NCBI GenBank assembly: GCA_028277485.1 | Contig: JANQGE010000062.1 | Span: 1 to 62,832, forward strand | Source: Chlorobium sp. | GTDB taxonomy: Bacteria; Bacteroidota; Chlorobiia; Chlorobiales; Chlorobiaceae | Length of the DNA stretch: 62,832 nucleotides | Reading direction: 5' to 3' | Part shown: piece after piece, positions 1-8,044 of the stretch | How the letters are laid out: each line of letters opens with the position of its first letter | Numbering within the stretch: the first letter of the stretch is position 1 | The notes under the pieces: model-generated | Databases searched by the model: none | Told to the model about the DNA's origin: nothing | What the model saw: the letters and a program-made list of their open reading frames with translations, nothing else | Program-made: the position numbers and the translations under genes

Positions 1-1
1 G

Positions 2-103
2 GCGACGGTAGGCAATATTGAAATGGAGCTTGATTTCTCGCAGACGACCCGCTCGGGCAGCCACACTGGCGGACAGTACACGATCACGGCTACTACGATC
101 TGA
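2..103 (+). CDS. C-terminal end of a secreted fimbrial-subunit-like protein (5' end outside window)
   Basis: An open frame enters from the left edge and ends at a TGA at 101-103, giving 33 residues. It ends in RSGSHTGGQYTITATTI, almost identical to the C-terminus of the protein encoded at 716-1327 (RSGSHTGGQYTITASTI). The two are therefore tandem paralogues, both upstream of a chaperone and an usher. By context it is a secreted subunit that ends in a beta-strand of the kind exchanged with chaperone-usher partners. Function is inferred only from the neighbours. Confidence 0.75.
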   Translation, partial: ATVGNIEMELDFSQTTRSGSHTGGQYTITATTI

Positions 104-715
104 GGATACCTGAACTTGTTCTGTACTTTGATGTCCGGCTGGCTGTTTTCGGTAACCAGTTGGCAGCAGGCAAAAGAGTAGTGACAAGTAACGAGTGACA
201 AGTGACAAGGTGGAATCAGTAGGCAGTATCCAGTTGGCAGTAGGCCAAGGAAAAGAAAAATCGATTTCCGATACCGATAGCGACGGCGATCCCCGATTTT
301 CTCTCTTTCGGAAATCGGGGTCGAAAGAGTAGTGACAAGTAACAAGTGACGAGGGGAAATCAGTCAGCAGTAGGCAGTTGGCAATTTTGTCTGAGTAGGC
401 AAGGGCTGCTTGTAGCTAACGAGCTGTCACTATCATGGCAATACTCTTCGATTCCCGATTCCCCCCGTGAAATTAAACCGGATATTTCACAGGGCCGACG
501 GCGAGCCCCGAAAGAAAAGGAATGAACAAATCTGGTTTTTCCAACAGCGTATCATGGGCACCTCTATGGATGCCCGCAAGTTTTTGAAGTAATAATCTTG
601 TTTTTTTCATAGATATTTTCATAACTTTTTGTATGCAGTTGCGGTAAGAAAAAAAGAAGAGCAAGAACAAAGAAACGATGTTTCTTTCCCTTATTCACTC
701 AAAAACAAAATCCCC
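104..715. other. Gene-free stretch filled with short repeats
   Basis: No supported gene lies between the two paralogous subunit genes. The stretch holds several degenerate direct repeats of the type AGTGACAAGTAACAAGTGAC and CAGTAGGCAGTTGGCA between about 160 and 395. It has an inverted repeat CCCCGATTT/AAATCGGGG (291-299 and 312-320). It also contains a copy of CAATACTCTTCGATTCCCGA (about 437-456) that recurs near 11036, and a small GGGCACCTCTA element at 555. A promoter for the fimbria-like cluster may lie before 716 but none could be fixed. Confidence 0.6.
176..395. repeat. Dispersed low-complexity repeat block (AGTGACAAGTAAC / CAGTAGGCAGTTGGC type)
   Basis: Two or more degenerate copies of an AGTGACAAGTAAC-like unit occur near 179 and 334, each followed by GAATCAGTAGGCAGT-like sequence. 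A reverse-complement relative lies at about 12958-13005, between btuD and btuC. The block does not encode protein. Its origin is unknown; the same words at distant non-coding sites point to a genome-wide repeat family. Confidence 0.55.
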
Positions 716-1327
716 ATGCTATCCTATAAGTCAATCACAAAGATTGCCGTTTATGCACTGTTAGCAATTCTTTCCGCCGGCACAGCTTTTGCTGAATCCG
801 GCCAGAGCAGCAAAGGCACCGCCAAGGTAACGGCCAATATCCCCGAGTTTATCGTCCTTCATTACTACTCAACCCTAACTCTCAACTTCGAGACCCCGAC
901 GTCTGAAGCGCTGGGCGAGGGTGAAAGCGTGTTTAGCGTATCATGGGAGGGCAAAGCAGAGGGTGAAGGGTTGTCAACGACCAGCTTGATGGATGCGGCT
1001 CTTGAACTCGATGGCACCAAGACCACAGTCAACCTGTCAAACGTCTGGGCAGTCAGAGGATTTTCAAAAGACGGTACTGCCAGTGTTTCAGTTGTGGTAC
1101 CTTCGGGCGGTGATGTCCTGAAAAATGGCGCATCGACCATTGGCATGTCCAACGTTAAGGTAACTCACGGCTCCAGCACCGACGACGAGATCGAAATAAA
1201 CCTTGGAGGCATCGCAAAGGGTTCAGCAACCATAGGCGGAATTGTCATGGATCTCGATTTCAGCAATACCAATCGGTCAGGCAGCCATACCGGCGGCCAG
1301 TACACCATCACCGCTTCGACGATCTAA
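716..1327 (+). CDS. Secreted fimbrial-subunit-like protein
   Basis: Encodes about 203 residues if translation starts at the ATG at 716. That start begins a clean Sec signal peptide (MLSYKSITKIAVYALLAI, then cleavage after GTAFA). An upstream ATG at 629 would add 29 polar residues before the signal and is less likely; no strong ribosome site helps decide. The mature part is Ser/Thr/Gly-rich with alternating hydrophobic residues, as in an all-beta protein. Its C-terminus nearly matches that of the partial gene at 2-103. The downstream PapD-like chaperone and FimD-like usher suggest a subunit of a surface fibre. I do not recognise a precise family. Confidence 0.7.
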   Translation: MLSYKSITKIAVYALLAILSAGTAFAESGQSSKGTAKVTANIPEFIVLHYYSTLTLNFETPTSEALGEGESVFSVSWEGKAEGEGLSTTSLMDAALELDGTKTTVNLSNVWAVRGFSKDGTASVSVVVPSGGDVLKNGASTIGMSNVKVTHGSSTDDEIEINLGGIAKGSATIGGIVMDLDFSNTNRSGSHTGGQYTITASTI

Positions 1328-1344
1328 GCACAAGCAATCGCCAC

Positions 1345-1977
1345 ATGACCTTCACCCCCGTGAAGAGCATTATCATAGTTCTTCCGCTGCTTGTTTTGTG
1401 CACAGCATTGTACGGGCCTATTGAGGTCTTTGCCGGAAGGTTCTATTTTTACAAAAAACGCACCCTTCCAAAGGTTCAGCTCAGTGAAATCGGATTAAGC
1501 CGCAGCGGAGTATCCGAACCTCTCAGCCCAATAGATGTTGATGCAACGTGGGAAGGCGGTACCGTCTCAACCCCGGGGCTGCAGCTTGGAGACAATTATA
1601 ACACGGCCGAGATAACCCGGAAAAACGTGCTGTTATGGTACCACGAGTATAATCCGAATAATTTTGGTGACGACGACGGCGATGATGATGACGACGACGA
1701 TGACGACGATGACAATGGTAATTCTTATGCCACTCCGGCATATCACGTGCAATACCGGATACTCAGCAAAAGCGGAGTGGAGAATGCTTTCTCGCACAAG
1801 AGCGACAACTCATCCGTTATCCTGGCCAACATCACTCAAAGGCCGATTGAGTGCAAGAAAAAAAACAAAAACAACATCCGATGTTACGGCAGGGTTGATC
1901 TCGATTTTGATATTTCACAGGCAAAAAAGTCTGGAAAGTATTACGGTACAATTGAAATAACAATCATTACATACTGA
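1345..1977 (+). CDS. Secreted protein with an Asp-rich run, second candidate subunit
   Basis: A 210-residue protein with a hydrophobic N-terminal segment (residues about 7-30) typical of a signal peptide. Near residues 109-125 it has an almost uninterrupted aspartate run encoded by alternating GAT and GAC codons. The remainder is beta-rich. It starts 18 bp after the previous gene, and its TGA overlaps the ATG of the chaperone by one base (TGATG), so the two are translationally coupled. It may be a tip or minor subunit of the chaperone-usher fibre; the acidic run could bind calcium or be a loop that varies in length. No family was recognised. Confidence 0.65.
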   Translation: MTFTPVKSIIIVLPLLVLCTALYGPIEVFAGRFYFYKKRTLPKVQLSEIGLSRSGVSEPLSPIDVDATWEGGTVSTPGLQLGDNYNTAEITRKNVLLWYHEYNPNNFGDDDGDDDDDDDDDDDNGNSYATPAYHVQYRILSKSGVENAFSHKSDNSSVILANITQRPIECKKKNKNNIRCYGRVDLDFDISQAKKSGKYYGTIEITIITY

Positions 1978-2831
1978 TGAAAAAACTGCATGCACCTTTT
2001 CTGGGTATTCTCATTCTTTTCGGAATACTAACCTCAACAGCAAAAGCCGAGGAAGAACCTCCTCCGGGACAGATCGGGGTAGCCCCGTCGATGCTCGAGC
2101 TTTCCATCGGCTCGAAACCCGTCAACGAATCACTCAGGCTGTTCAACCTGAAAAAAACAACAACAAAGGTCAATGTCGAAGTCTATAACTGGACTCTCGA
2201 TGAAAACAATGAGGTCAAGCTACTGCCTCCTGACGAACAGTCCCTTGACCAATGGATGCTCATCAACCCCATGTCGTTCACTCTTGAGCCAGGCAAAAGC
2301 CAGGTTGTCCGTTTCTCCGTCCGACCGCCGGTCAAACCTGCACCCGGAGAACACAGGGCAATCATTTATTTCACCGAGGAACCGGTCGAGGGAGAAGCCG
2401 AACAAGAGGATAAACCGGTTGAAATCCTCTTCAAGCTCGGCGTAGGCATATATGCTTACGCTGACGAGATACAAAGGGCCTCTTCAATGCCGGCATTCAG
2501 GTTCGATAACAAAGCACTGACCATCAAAGCCCCTATCACCAACAATGGAAATGTGCATACGAGGCTTAAAGGAACATACTCGATATGGAAAAAAGCCTAT
2601 TTTCCCGGGTTTAACGATATCGACAAGTATTTAACCGGGGACGACCGTGAAAAAGCCCCGGAAGGACTCATTGCCACAGGTCAGCTTAACCAGACGCCGG
2701 TACTTCCAGGAAACACCCGGACAATTGTTACCCAATTGCCTGAACTCAAGGGACCAGGAAGTTATGTGATCGCCGTCTCGGGTACACTGGATGAGAAAAA
2801 AATCGAGAAAACCTTTGCAGTATCCCGCTGA
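1977..2831 (+). CDS. Periplasmic pilus-assembly chaperone, PapD-like
   Basis: A 284-residue protein with a signal peptide ending near residue 24 (STAKA). The N-terminal domain follows the pattern of fimbrial chaperones: a beta-strand ending SLRLFNLKK, then WMLINPMSFTLEPGKSQVVR and the VRPPVKPAPGEHRAIIYF segment that corresponds to the conserved G1/F1 region of PapD. A second beta domain fills residues about 150-284. It should cap subunits in the periplasm and hand them to the usher encoded next (31 bp downstream). It is longer than classical PapD (about 220 residues mature), as in the alternate chaperone-usher families. Confidence 0.82.
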   Translation: MKKLHAPFLGILILFGILTSTAKAEEEPPPGQIGVAPSMLELSIGSKPVNESLRLFNLKKTTTKVNVEVYNWTLDENNEVKLLPPDEQSLDQWMLINPMSFTLEPGKSQVVRFSVRPPVKPAPGEHRAIIYFTEEPVEGEAEQEDKPVEILFKLGVGIYAYADEIQRASSMPAFRFDNKALTIKAPITNNGNVHTRLKGTYSIWKKAYFPGFNDIDKYLTGDDREKAPEGLIATGQLNQTPVLPGNTRTIVTQLPELKGPGSYVIAVSGTLDEKKIEKTFAVSR

Positions 2832-2862
2832 TCACACCGGGAACAATCAAGGGTAAACACTT

Positions 2863-5520
2863 ATGGGCAGCATCGCGAAGGGCGCAATACGCCGGTCTCT
2901 TCTCATTGCCAGCCTTTATGTTATTCCTCCAGCGCTGCAGGCCGAAACCAGCCCGCTTCCGGATAATCAGGTTCAGGCTGCCGAACAAGGACAGCCTGAA
3001 CCGCTTCTCGTGGAAGTGTTTTTCAATAAAAGGACAGCAGGAAACCACATTTGCTACAAGTTCCAGGACGATTACTGGATCCCTTTCGCTTTGTTTGAAG
3101 CAGAAACCAAGATAAAAAGCGCTGCATCCGAAAACGGGAATTTCACCTACCAGACAACTCTTGGCGTGCTCACCCATAATCCCGGAACGCAAAAAATCAT
3201 AGAACAAACACCCTGCATATCATTTTCCCAGCTCGAAAAAGCATTTTATGCAAGAGGAAGGTTTGTTCAGTCGATTTTTGCCATTGCGATCGATGTCCCC
3301 TGGGTTCCCGGCACATTTCCAAGAAAGAAAAAATCGGTACCATCCATAACCCCCGATATTCGTGCACCTTCCAATTCCCTTTCTTTTCTGAGTCTCGAGC
3401 CGGAAATCACTTATGAGTTCAATGGTGAGTATACGAAGGAACTGCTGCTCGAAGCAGGCGGCAGAGTTGCCGGAGGGGTCTGGGATATCAGCTTTGAAGG
3501 AGATCCTGAAAAGCATTTTCCACCAACCCGATATCACTGGACAACCTATAACAGCAAAACTGCTCTCAGGATCGGCACAGGTTCTTCGGACCTGTACACC
3601 CTCGTCGGCAGCCTTGATTTTACAGGGCTGCAGCTGGGATGGAACAACCACAGCATTCTCAACCAGCTCGATTTTGAACGTTACAGCGATTCCGATGCTT
3701 TTCTCTCGTTCGACCGCTCCCAGCAGCGCACAATCGAGGGAAACGCGCCTCCCGCCTCAATCGCCGAGCTTCGCATTGACGATATTGTTGTTGCCCGGCA
3801 GCGGATCGGGCTCAATGGCATGTTTGTTTTCCGTAATGTCCGCATGACCTCCGATCTGAGAAAAACACAGGTGTACATCTACGAAAGATCGCTGCGGCAG
3901 AAACCGACGGCCATCCTCGACTACAGCATGTCGATCAAAAACAGGTCCATGCCTGCGCATGAAATACTTGTGCGCACAGGTTTCGGCACAACCCGCAACC
4001 CTCTGGATTCGGAAGATACCGGACCGTCGCTATGGACCGGGTTCGGCCATGTCATGTACGGACTCAGCAACCGTATTACCCTCGAATCTGCCATCCAGTA
4101 CCGTCCCGAGACGCAGGAAAAAGACATTATTGCCGGAACGGTATTATCAATCGGGGGCAGCTGGGGAGCGGCACTCTACGGTGCACGCACAAACAATCAC
4201 TATGGCGCCGATGTCAGGCTTGAAGGAAACGGAAGAAACTGGACATTCTCCTATTTTGGGAGGTTCAATCAGGAAGGATTTGCAAGAGACAGCCAGGAAG
4301 CGGAGAGAAACCATTCCGTCAAGTTTTCAACAGATATTTTCTATCCGTTCGACCTCCTGCTCTACGGGCAACACAACCGCAAGGGAAACCTTTCTCCCGA
4401 TAAATATTTCCTTTTCGGTGCTTACTGGTATGTTCTTCCTCAGTTTACACTTTCAGCCATTCCGAATGACGATAAAAAATACCGCTACGAAGCCAATATT
4501 CGTCCGGTACCCCAGAGCGATCTCACAGTCTCTTATGAAAACAGGATTGTCAACGCCGAGCTGGATTACGATTTCAGCAGGTCACTTTCGGGTAGGTCAC
4601 TGTACTCACACGCAATCGAAACCGGAAACAACGTAAGCAGCATCTATTTCGACTGGTATCCGAAAGGAAACCGTTATGATTTGTTCCGGTTCGGGGTTTC
4701 ACGTTCCGGAGATCAGACCGGTTTCTCAGCTGCCTGGAACAAATTCGTAAATGCCGGGCTGCAGCTCAGTCTCCAGTACAGCTACAACATGAACAACGCC
4801 CTCCAGCTCGATACAGAGGATAACTTCTCAAATCTTGTCACTCCCGATGCCAGACAATATTTTGCGCTGGCCCTCACCTGGGATATCGGGCGCTCGAACA
4901 AACGCTTCTATCCGATCAACCGGACAGCGATAAGCCATACCAGAGGAGGCCTGGCCGGATCGCTGAAAATCATGAACGAAACAACCCTGAAGTCTTCCGA
5001 TATCAACAATGTCGATATACTGCTCAACAGAAGAAAGCTCGGGCAAAGGCAGGTAGACGGGTCATTTTTCGTCGGCAACCTCAGACCGGGAGTTTATGCG
5101 GTTGAAGTCGATACGGAAAATCTCCCTCTCGAACTCAATGTCTCCCAAAAAACGATATATGCTGAGGTGTTGAACGGGGCTGTGACGGAAGTCATCATCC
5201 CCGTTTATGCCGAGTATTCCATTGCCGGCCGGGTAACCGGCACAGATGGACACCGTATCGCGAACCGCAAGGTTACCGTCACGGATGAAAGCGGCACCAT
5301 CGTGTCCCTGGCATTTTCGAATATGTTCGGCTACTACCGTGCGGACGGGCTGCAACCGGGCACCTACATCGTCATCGTCTCCGGTACTCGGCAGACAGTA
5401 ACGATACAGGATGATTACATCTACGGGATTGACTTCATCATCCCCGAAACCGCAAAGGCCGCAGGTCAGCCACTAACCGCCCCGGAACAGCCGGGACAGG
5501 AAAATCCTGCCATCGAATGA
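2863..5520 (+). CDS. Outer-membrane usher, FimD/CaiF-like, with C-terminal carboxypeptidase-like beta domains
   Basis: An 885-residue outer membrane protein with a signal peptide ending near ALQA. A long region of amphipathic strands (about 180-640) resembles the usher pore, with an embedded plug-like segment around residues 290-350 (RTIEGNAPPASIAELRIDD, GMFVFRNVRM). The C-terminus carries two small beta-sandwich domains: one with NVDILLNRRKLGQRQVDGSF, then one with SIAGRVTGTDGHRIANRKVT, the signature of a carboxypeptidase-regulatory-like domain. It would form the secretion pore for the subunits upstream. It converges on the next gene with only 14 bp between. Confidence 0.82.
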   Translation: MGSIAKGAIRRSLLIASLYVIPPALQAETSPLPDNQVQAAEQGQPEPLLVEVFFNKRTAGNHICYKFQDDYWIPFALFEAETKIKSAASENGNFTYQTTLGVLTHNPGTQKIIEQTPCISFSQLEKAFYARGRFVQSIFAIAIDVPWVPGTFPRKKKSVPSITPDIRAPSNSLSFLSLEPEITYEFNGEYTKELLLEAGGRVAGGVWDISFEGDPEKHFPPTRYHWTTYNSKTALRIGTGSSDLYTLVGSLDFTGLQLGWNNHSILNQLDFERYSDSDAFLSFDRSQQRTIEGNAPPASIAELRIDDIVVARQRIGLNGMFVFRNVRMTSDLRKTQVYIYERSLRQKPTAILDYSMSIKNRSMPAHEILVRTGFGTTRNPLDSEDTGPSLWTGFGHVMYGLSNRITLESAIQYRPETQEKDIIAGTVLSIGGSWGAALYGARTNNHYGADVRLEGNGRNWTFSYFGRFNQEGFARDSQEAERNHSVKFSTDIFYPFDLLLYGQHNRKGNLSPDKYFLFGAYWYVLPQFTLSAIPNDDKKYRYEANIRPVPQSDLTVSYENRIVNAELDYDFSRSLSGRSLYSHAIETGNNVSSIYFDWYPKGNRYDLFRFGVSRSGDQTGFSAAWNKFVNAGLQLSLQYSYNMNNALQLDTEDNFSNLVTPDARQYFALALTWDIGRSNKRFYPINRTAISHTRGGLAGSLKIMNETTLKSSDINNVDILLNRRKLGQRQVDGSFFVGNLRPGVYAVEVDTENLPLELNVSQKTIYAEVLNGAVTEVIIPVYAEYSIAGRVTGTDGHRIANRKVTVTDESGTIVSLAFSNMFGYYRADGLQPGTYIVIVSGTRQTVTIQDDYIYGIDFIIPETAKAAGQPLTAPEQPGQENPAIE

Positions 5521-5534
5521 GCAAGGATGACGAT

Positions 5535-6335
5535 TTACTCCACGAACCTCTTCAGTTCGCAACACGAGGTCTTGAAGTCGTTTTCGGAAAAAACCTCTAC
5601 GGTAAAAACCCTTCGAGGGTCCGGATTGTTGAACAGTACCTGCATAACCATGTCGAGGATTTCCGGACGCATGTACTGCAGTCCGTTATGATCTTTTCCT
5701 TCCTTGATACCGTGCATGTGCAGCACACGCACCAACGGCAGATATCTGTCGAGATGCTCCCGTACAGGAAACCCGTACAGCTCGAGATGCCCGATATCGA
5801 GTGTCATCGACAGGCCGAACTGTTCGATAACGGGTGTGATCATCTGTATCGGATAATCGAGGGTTTCAACGCAGATGTCCGCCGGTGCCAATGAACCGTG
5901 TTCGAGCAGCAGTTCCATCGAAGCAAGAAAATTCCCGCGAAACCGTTGCAGGTCCTTTTCCCTGAAAGCATTCACATTTATGCCAAGACCGGCCTCACAA
6001 TGCATGACATAGGCGGAGGGCGACAGGGACAGCGTCAGGTCGATGATCCTGAGACATTTTTCCACCGACGCTCGGCGCACTTTCTCTTCGAAATGGCCAA
6101 GGTAAACATCGAGCGGCAGGTGAATCGAATAGGTCAGATCATGATCATCCCTTATATGACGAAGGGACTTGATTTCGCTGGCCGAAGGCAGGTTGCTGAT
6201 TTCGTCAGACTCGAAAAGCACAATCTCCACATCATCCACCTTGTCCTTCAAATACTCGATATTGGGAATAATCTCATCGGGGATGATATAGGAAGTCGTA
6301 CCGACCCTGAAAGGAAACAGCTTTTTACAGTTCAT
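5535..6335 (-). CDS. cbiR: CbiR-like cobamide phosphodiesterase (xylose-isomerase/AP-endonuclease-2-type TIM barrel)
   Basis: A 266-residue TIM barrel if started at MNCKKLFPFRVGTTSYIIP; this start places the gene 7 bp after the methyltransferase gene and removes an unlikely 19-residue leader. Barrel-strand ends carry metal-ligand-like residues: VMHCEAG, ICVETLD, MTLDIGHLELYG, VLHMHGIKEGKDHNG and FTVEVFSEND. The N-terminal pattern (FRVGTTSYIIPDEI, VDDVEIVLFE, SNLPS) matches what I recall of CbiR, which cleaves cobamides to cobinamide phosphate for remodelling. That role fits the B12 locus starting 5 kb away. A generic sugar isomerase is the main alternative. Confidence 0.68.
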   Translation of the reverse strand: MNCKKLFPFRVGTTSYIIPDEIIPNIEYLKDKVDDVEIVLFESDEISNLPSASEIKSLRHIRDDHDLTYSIHLPLDVYLGHFEEKVRRASVEKCLRIIDLTLSLSPSAYVMHCEAGLGINVNAFREKDLQRFRGNFLASMELLLEHGSLAPADICVETLDYPIQMITPVIEQFGLSMTLDIGHLELYGFPVREHLDRYLPLVRVLHMHGIKEGKDHNGLQYMRPEILDMVMQVLFNNPDPRRVFTVEVFSENDFKTSCCELKRFVE

Positions 6336-6342
6336 GAGGCAA

Positions 6343-6786
6343 CTACAGCCAGCGTCTGGTTTGTGCCTTGTACTCTGCATATCGGTCGCCAAATATTTTA
6401 GCCATGGCTTCTTCCTCGAACTTGATATACCAGCGGTCTGTTATAACAAAAAACCCGACGGCAACCAGGATTGATGAAAAACTTCCAAGTACAATAGCAA
6501 TTCCAAGCAGAGCCATAAGAAAGCCAAGATACATTGGATTTCGGCTTATTCGGTAGAGACCTTCGGTAACCAATATATCCGGATCATTAAACGTCTCGAT
6601 ATTCGTTCCTGCTTTCTCAAATATATCAGAACCACGCTTGGCGATTCCCAGCCCCACTACAAGAGGCAGAACACCAACCAAACTGATCGGAAATGTAACG
6701 AACTGTACAATTGGAAACACCAGCCAAAGCCCCACCATGACAACGATGCAGATCACAAATAAAACCGGCGGTATGATTTTTTTCAT
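6343..6786 (-). CDS. Isoprenylcysteine carboxyl methyltransferase / phospholipid methyltransferase family membrane protein
   Basis: A 147-residue integral membrane protein with four predicted hydrophobic segments (about 5-27, 30-50, 85-105, 105-120). The motif GLYRISRNPMYLGFLMALLG followed by FEEEAMAKIFGDRYAEYKAQ is the diagnostic C-terminal signature of the ICMT/PEMT family, where it binds S-adenosylmethionine. The substrate is unknown; bacterial members usually methylate lipids or small molecules. It lies just upstream of the CbiR-like gene with a 7 bp gap, so the two may be cotranscribed, though no functional link is evident. Confidence 0.82.
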   Translation of the reverse strand: MKKIIPPVLFVICIVVMVGLWLVFPIVQFVTFPISLVGVLPLVVGLGIAKRGSDIFEKAGTNIETFNDPDILVTEGLYRISRNPMYLGFLMALLGIAIVLGSFSSILVAVGFFVITDRWYIKFEEEAMAKIFGDRYAEYKAQTRRWL

Positions 6787-6839
6787 TTTTTCTGTTCGGT
6801 TTTTACCCTCTCTCCTTAGATTTCTGCTTAATATACCGA

Positions 6840-7253
6840 AAGATGTCTCTTACCCCTTACTTGACCGGATATTTGATCAGCGTTTTCATTCTCCGTCTCC
6901 TCTTCAGTGCCGGCTTTCAATTGTTCAAAAAAGAGTTCCCATATCTCCGGTATCGAAACGCCATAAGCCTGCCGAAAAGCCATGCGGAAACTTTAACCTT
7001 GCTGCATGGCAACAAGTATCTTCTCGAAAGCAGTACTGTCATGCTCTTTCATAAAAGCCACGAATAAAGAAGCTTGCCTGTAAAACATGTGCGGCTTGAG
7101 ATTCCAGTGACTACCGTATTTCGGAAAAAGAAAATCAAGGATACCGCCTGCACTGTCCGGCTCAAAAGCTTTCCCTGAAAGCATGGCTTTTACCGCCTCT
7201 TCTTCCGAAACACTTCCCGCACCGGCCCCTTTTGAAACATATACGGCCACTAA
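6840..7253 (-). pseudogene. Remnant of a peptidase-MA-like/hypothetical protein gene, 5'-truncated and with an in-frame stop
   Basis: An 85-residue open frame (7250-6993) starts at an internal GTG with LAVYVS-like sequence, the kind that normally follows a metallopeptidase HExxH helix. It ends at a TAA (about 6993-6995) after KILVAMQQG. Translation in the same frame beyond the TAA continues sensibly (SFRMAFRQAYGVSIPEIWEL, then FFEQLKAGTEEE), as expected for one continuous ancestral protein. A TGA lies just upstream of the GTG, so the N-terminal catalytic part is missing. The gene is most likely dead. Confidence 0.6.
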
Positions 7254-7293
7254 AATGAATCTCCTGTCTACTCAACCTTAATGGTTATAAATT

Positions 7294-7593
7294 TTATAAA
7301 TAATCGTCCTCATGCTGATGACGGATGGCAAGAATAGTAACTGTACGATTGTCTTCGATTTCGAAAAGCAAAACATAGCCTGAGTTGCCGAACGATACGT
7401 GCAGTTCCCTTAAAAGCGGGGTTTGGGGGGTTGCTTTTCTGCAATTGAACGGAAAGTACCGCAGTACATCCATTCCCCGTTCTATGGCTTCCAGCGCTTT
7501 CTCGGCTGCGTTTATGTCTTTTTCAAGAAGAAAAGAATACAGACGAACAAGGTCGTTTTTCGCTTCCTGCGTAAAGCGTACCCTGAACTTCAC
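7294..7593 (-). CDS. ParE/RelE-family toxin
   Basis: A 99-residue protein beginning MKFRVRFTQEAKNDLVRLYS, with later REL and YVLLFEIEDNRTVTILAIRHQHEDDY. This is the usual ParE/RelE fold pattern with the C-terminal strand VTILAIRH. ParE members block DNA gyrase and RelE members cleave mRNA; the sequence resembles the ParE side more. Its start overlaps the end of the antitoxin gene by 4 bp, the standard toxin-antitoxin arrangement. Confidence 0.85.
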   Translation of the reverse strand: MKFRVRFTQEAKNDLVRLYSFLLEKDINAAEKALEAIERGMDVLRYFPFNCRKATPQTPLLRELHVSFGNSGYVLLFEIEDNRTVTILAIRHQHEDDYL

Positions 7594-7871
7594 GATGATT
7601 GCCGTCTCGCTTGATCGAGCATACCCTGCAATTCTTCAATGACAAGTGAAGCATCCACATACTTACCGGATGTTCGGGCAAGGTCGCGAGATGCAAGTCC
7701 TTTTGCCATGAACTCCCTCCGGTTCTGCCGCTTTTCAATATTTGCCCGCAGCGACAATTCGATAAACGCCGAAAGGGTTTCTCCCTCTTCAAGCACTTGT
7801 TCGGCTGCTTTCCGAAGTTCCGGCGTGACTCGCAAGGATGGTAAAGATGCACTTTTCATTGAACGCTTCAT
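7590..7871 (-). CDS. Antitoxin of the ParE-type system (ribbon-helix-helix-like)
   Basis: A 93-residue protein. The N-terminal half (ASLPSLRVTPELRKAAEQV, then ETLSAFIELSLRANIEKR) matches a ribbon-helix-helix DNA-binding domain. The C-terminal half (REFMAKGLASRDLARTSGKY, then VIEELQGML) is the helical toxin-binding tail seen in many antitoxins paired with ParE. It is upstream of the toxin with a 4 bp overlap and would be expected to autoregulate the pair. An operator was not pinned down. Confidence 0.82.
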   Translation of the reverse strand: MKRSMKSASLPSLRVTPELRKAAEQVLEEGETLSAFIELSLRANIEKRQNRREFMAKGLASRDLARTSGKYVDASLVIEELQGMLDQARRQSS

Positions 7872-7991
7872 TTTTCAAACCTCTTGATTTGCATCGTGTT
7901 TGCAATGCAATATAATGTATTGGAGCAATCCCCGCAAAAGTCATACCCTATGTATCAATATACTTGTCGCCTCTACCGAGGAAGGCAAATT

Positions 7992-8040
7992 ATGAGTTAT
8001 TCCCGAGTCGTGAAAGAAAACATCCTGAAGAAAGTGCTGC
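7992..8040 (+). pseudogene. Possible transposase N-terminal remnant
   Basis: The + strand encodes MSYSRVVKENILKKVLP, which resembles the first residues of helix-turn-helix transposase subunits I recall in Chlorobi (MSYS..VKE.VLK.VLPP). The similarity stops at about 8040, where the 3' end of the SRPBCC gene on the other strand begins. Only about 17 codons remain, so this is a tentative insertion-sequence footprint. Confidence 0.3.
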
Positions 8041-8044
8041 CTCT

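Noticed and set aside
176..395. CRISPR array in the repeat-rich gap
   Set aside because: Units are degenerate, unevenly spaced and without unique equal-length spacers, and no cas gene is present.
434..560. Possible c-di-GMP or other small riboswitch around CACAGGGCCGACGGCGAGCC
   Set aside because: Only a superficial resemblance to an ACAGGGC motif; the paired core and GAAA tetraloop context do not fit.
629..715. N-terminal extension of the fimbrial-subunit-like gene
   Set aside because: It would put 29 charged residues before a clean signal peptide; the internal ATG at 716 gives a normal secreted protein.
1523..1960. Overlapping ORFs across the Asp repeat (His/Arg-rich on the minus strand, Met/Thr-rich on the plus)
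   Set aside because: They are frame shadows of the GAT/GAC tract, with biased composition and no signals.
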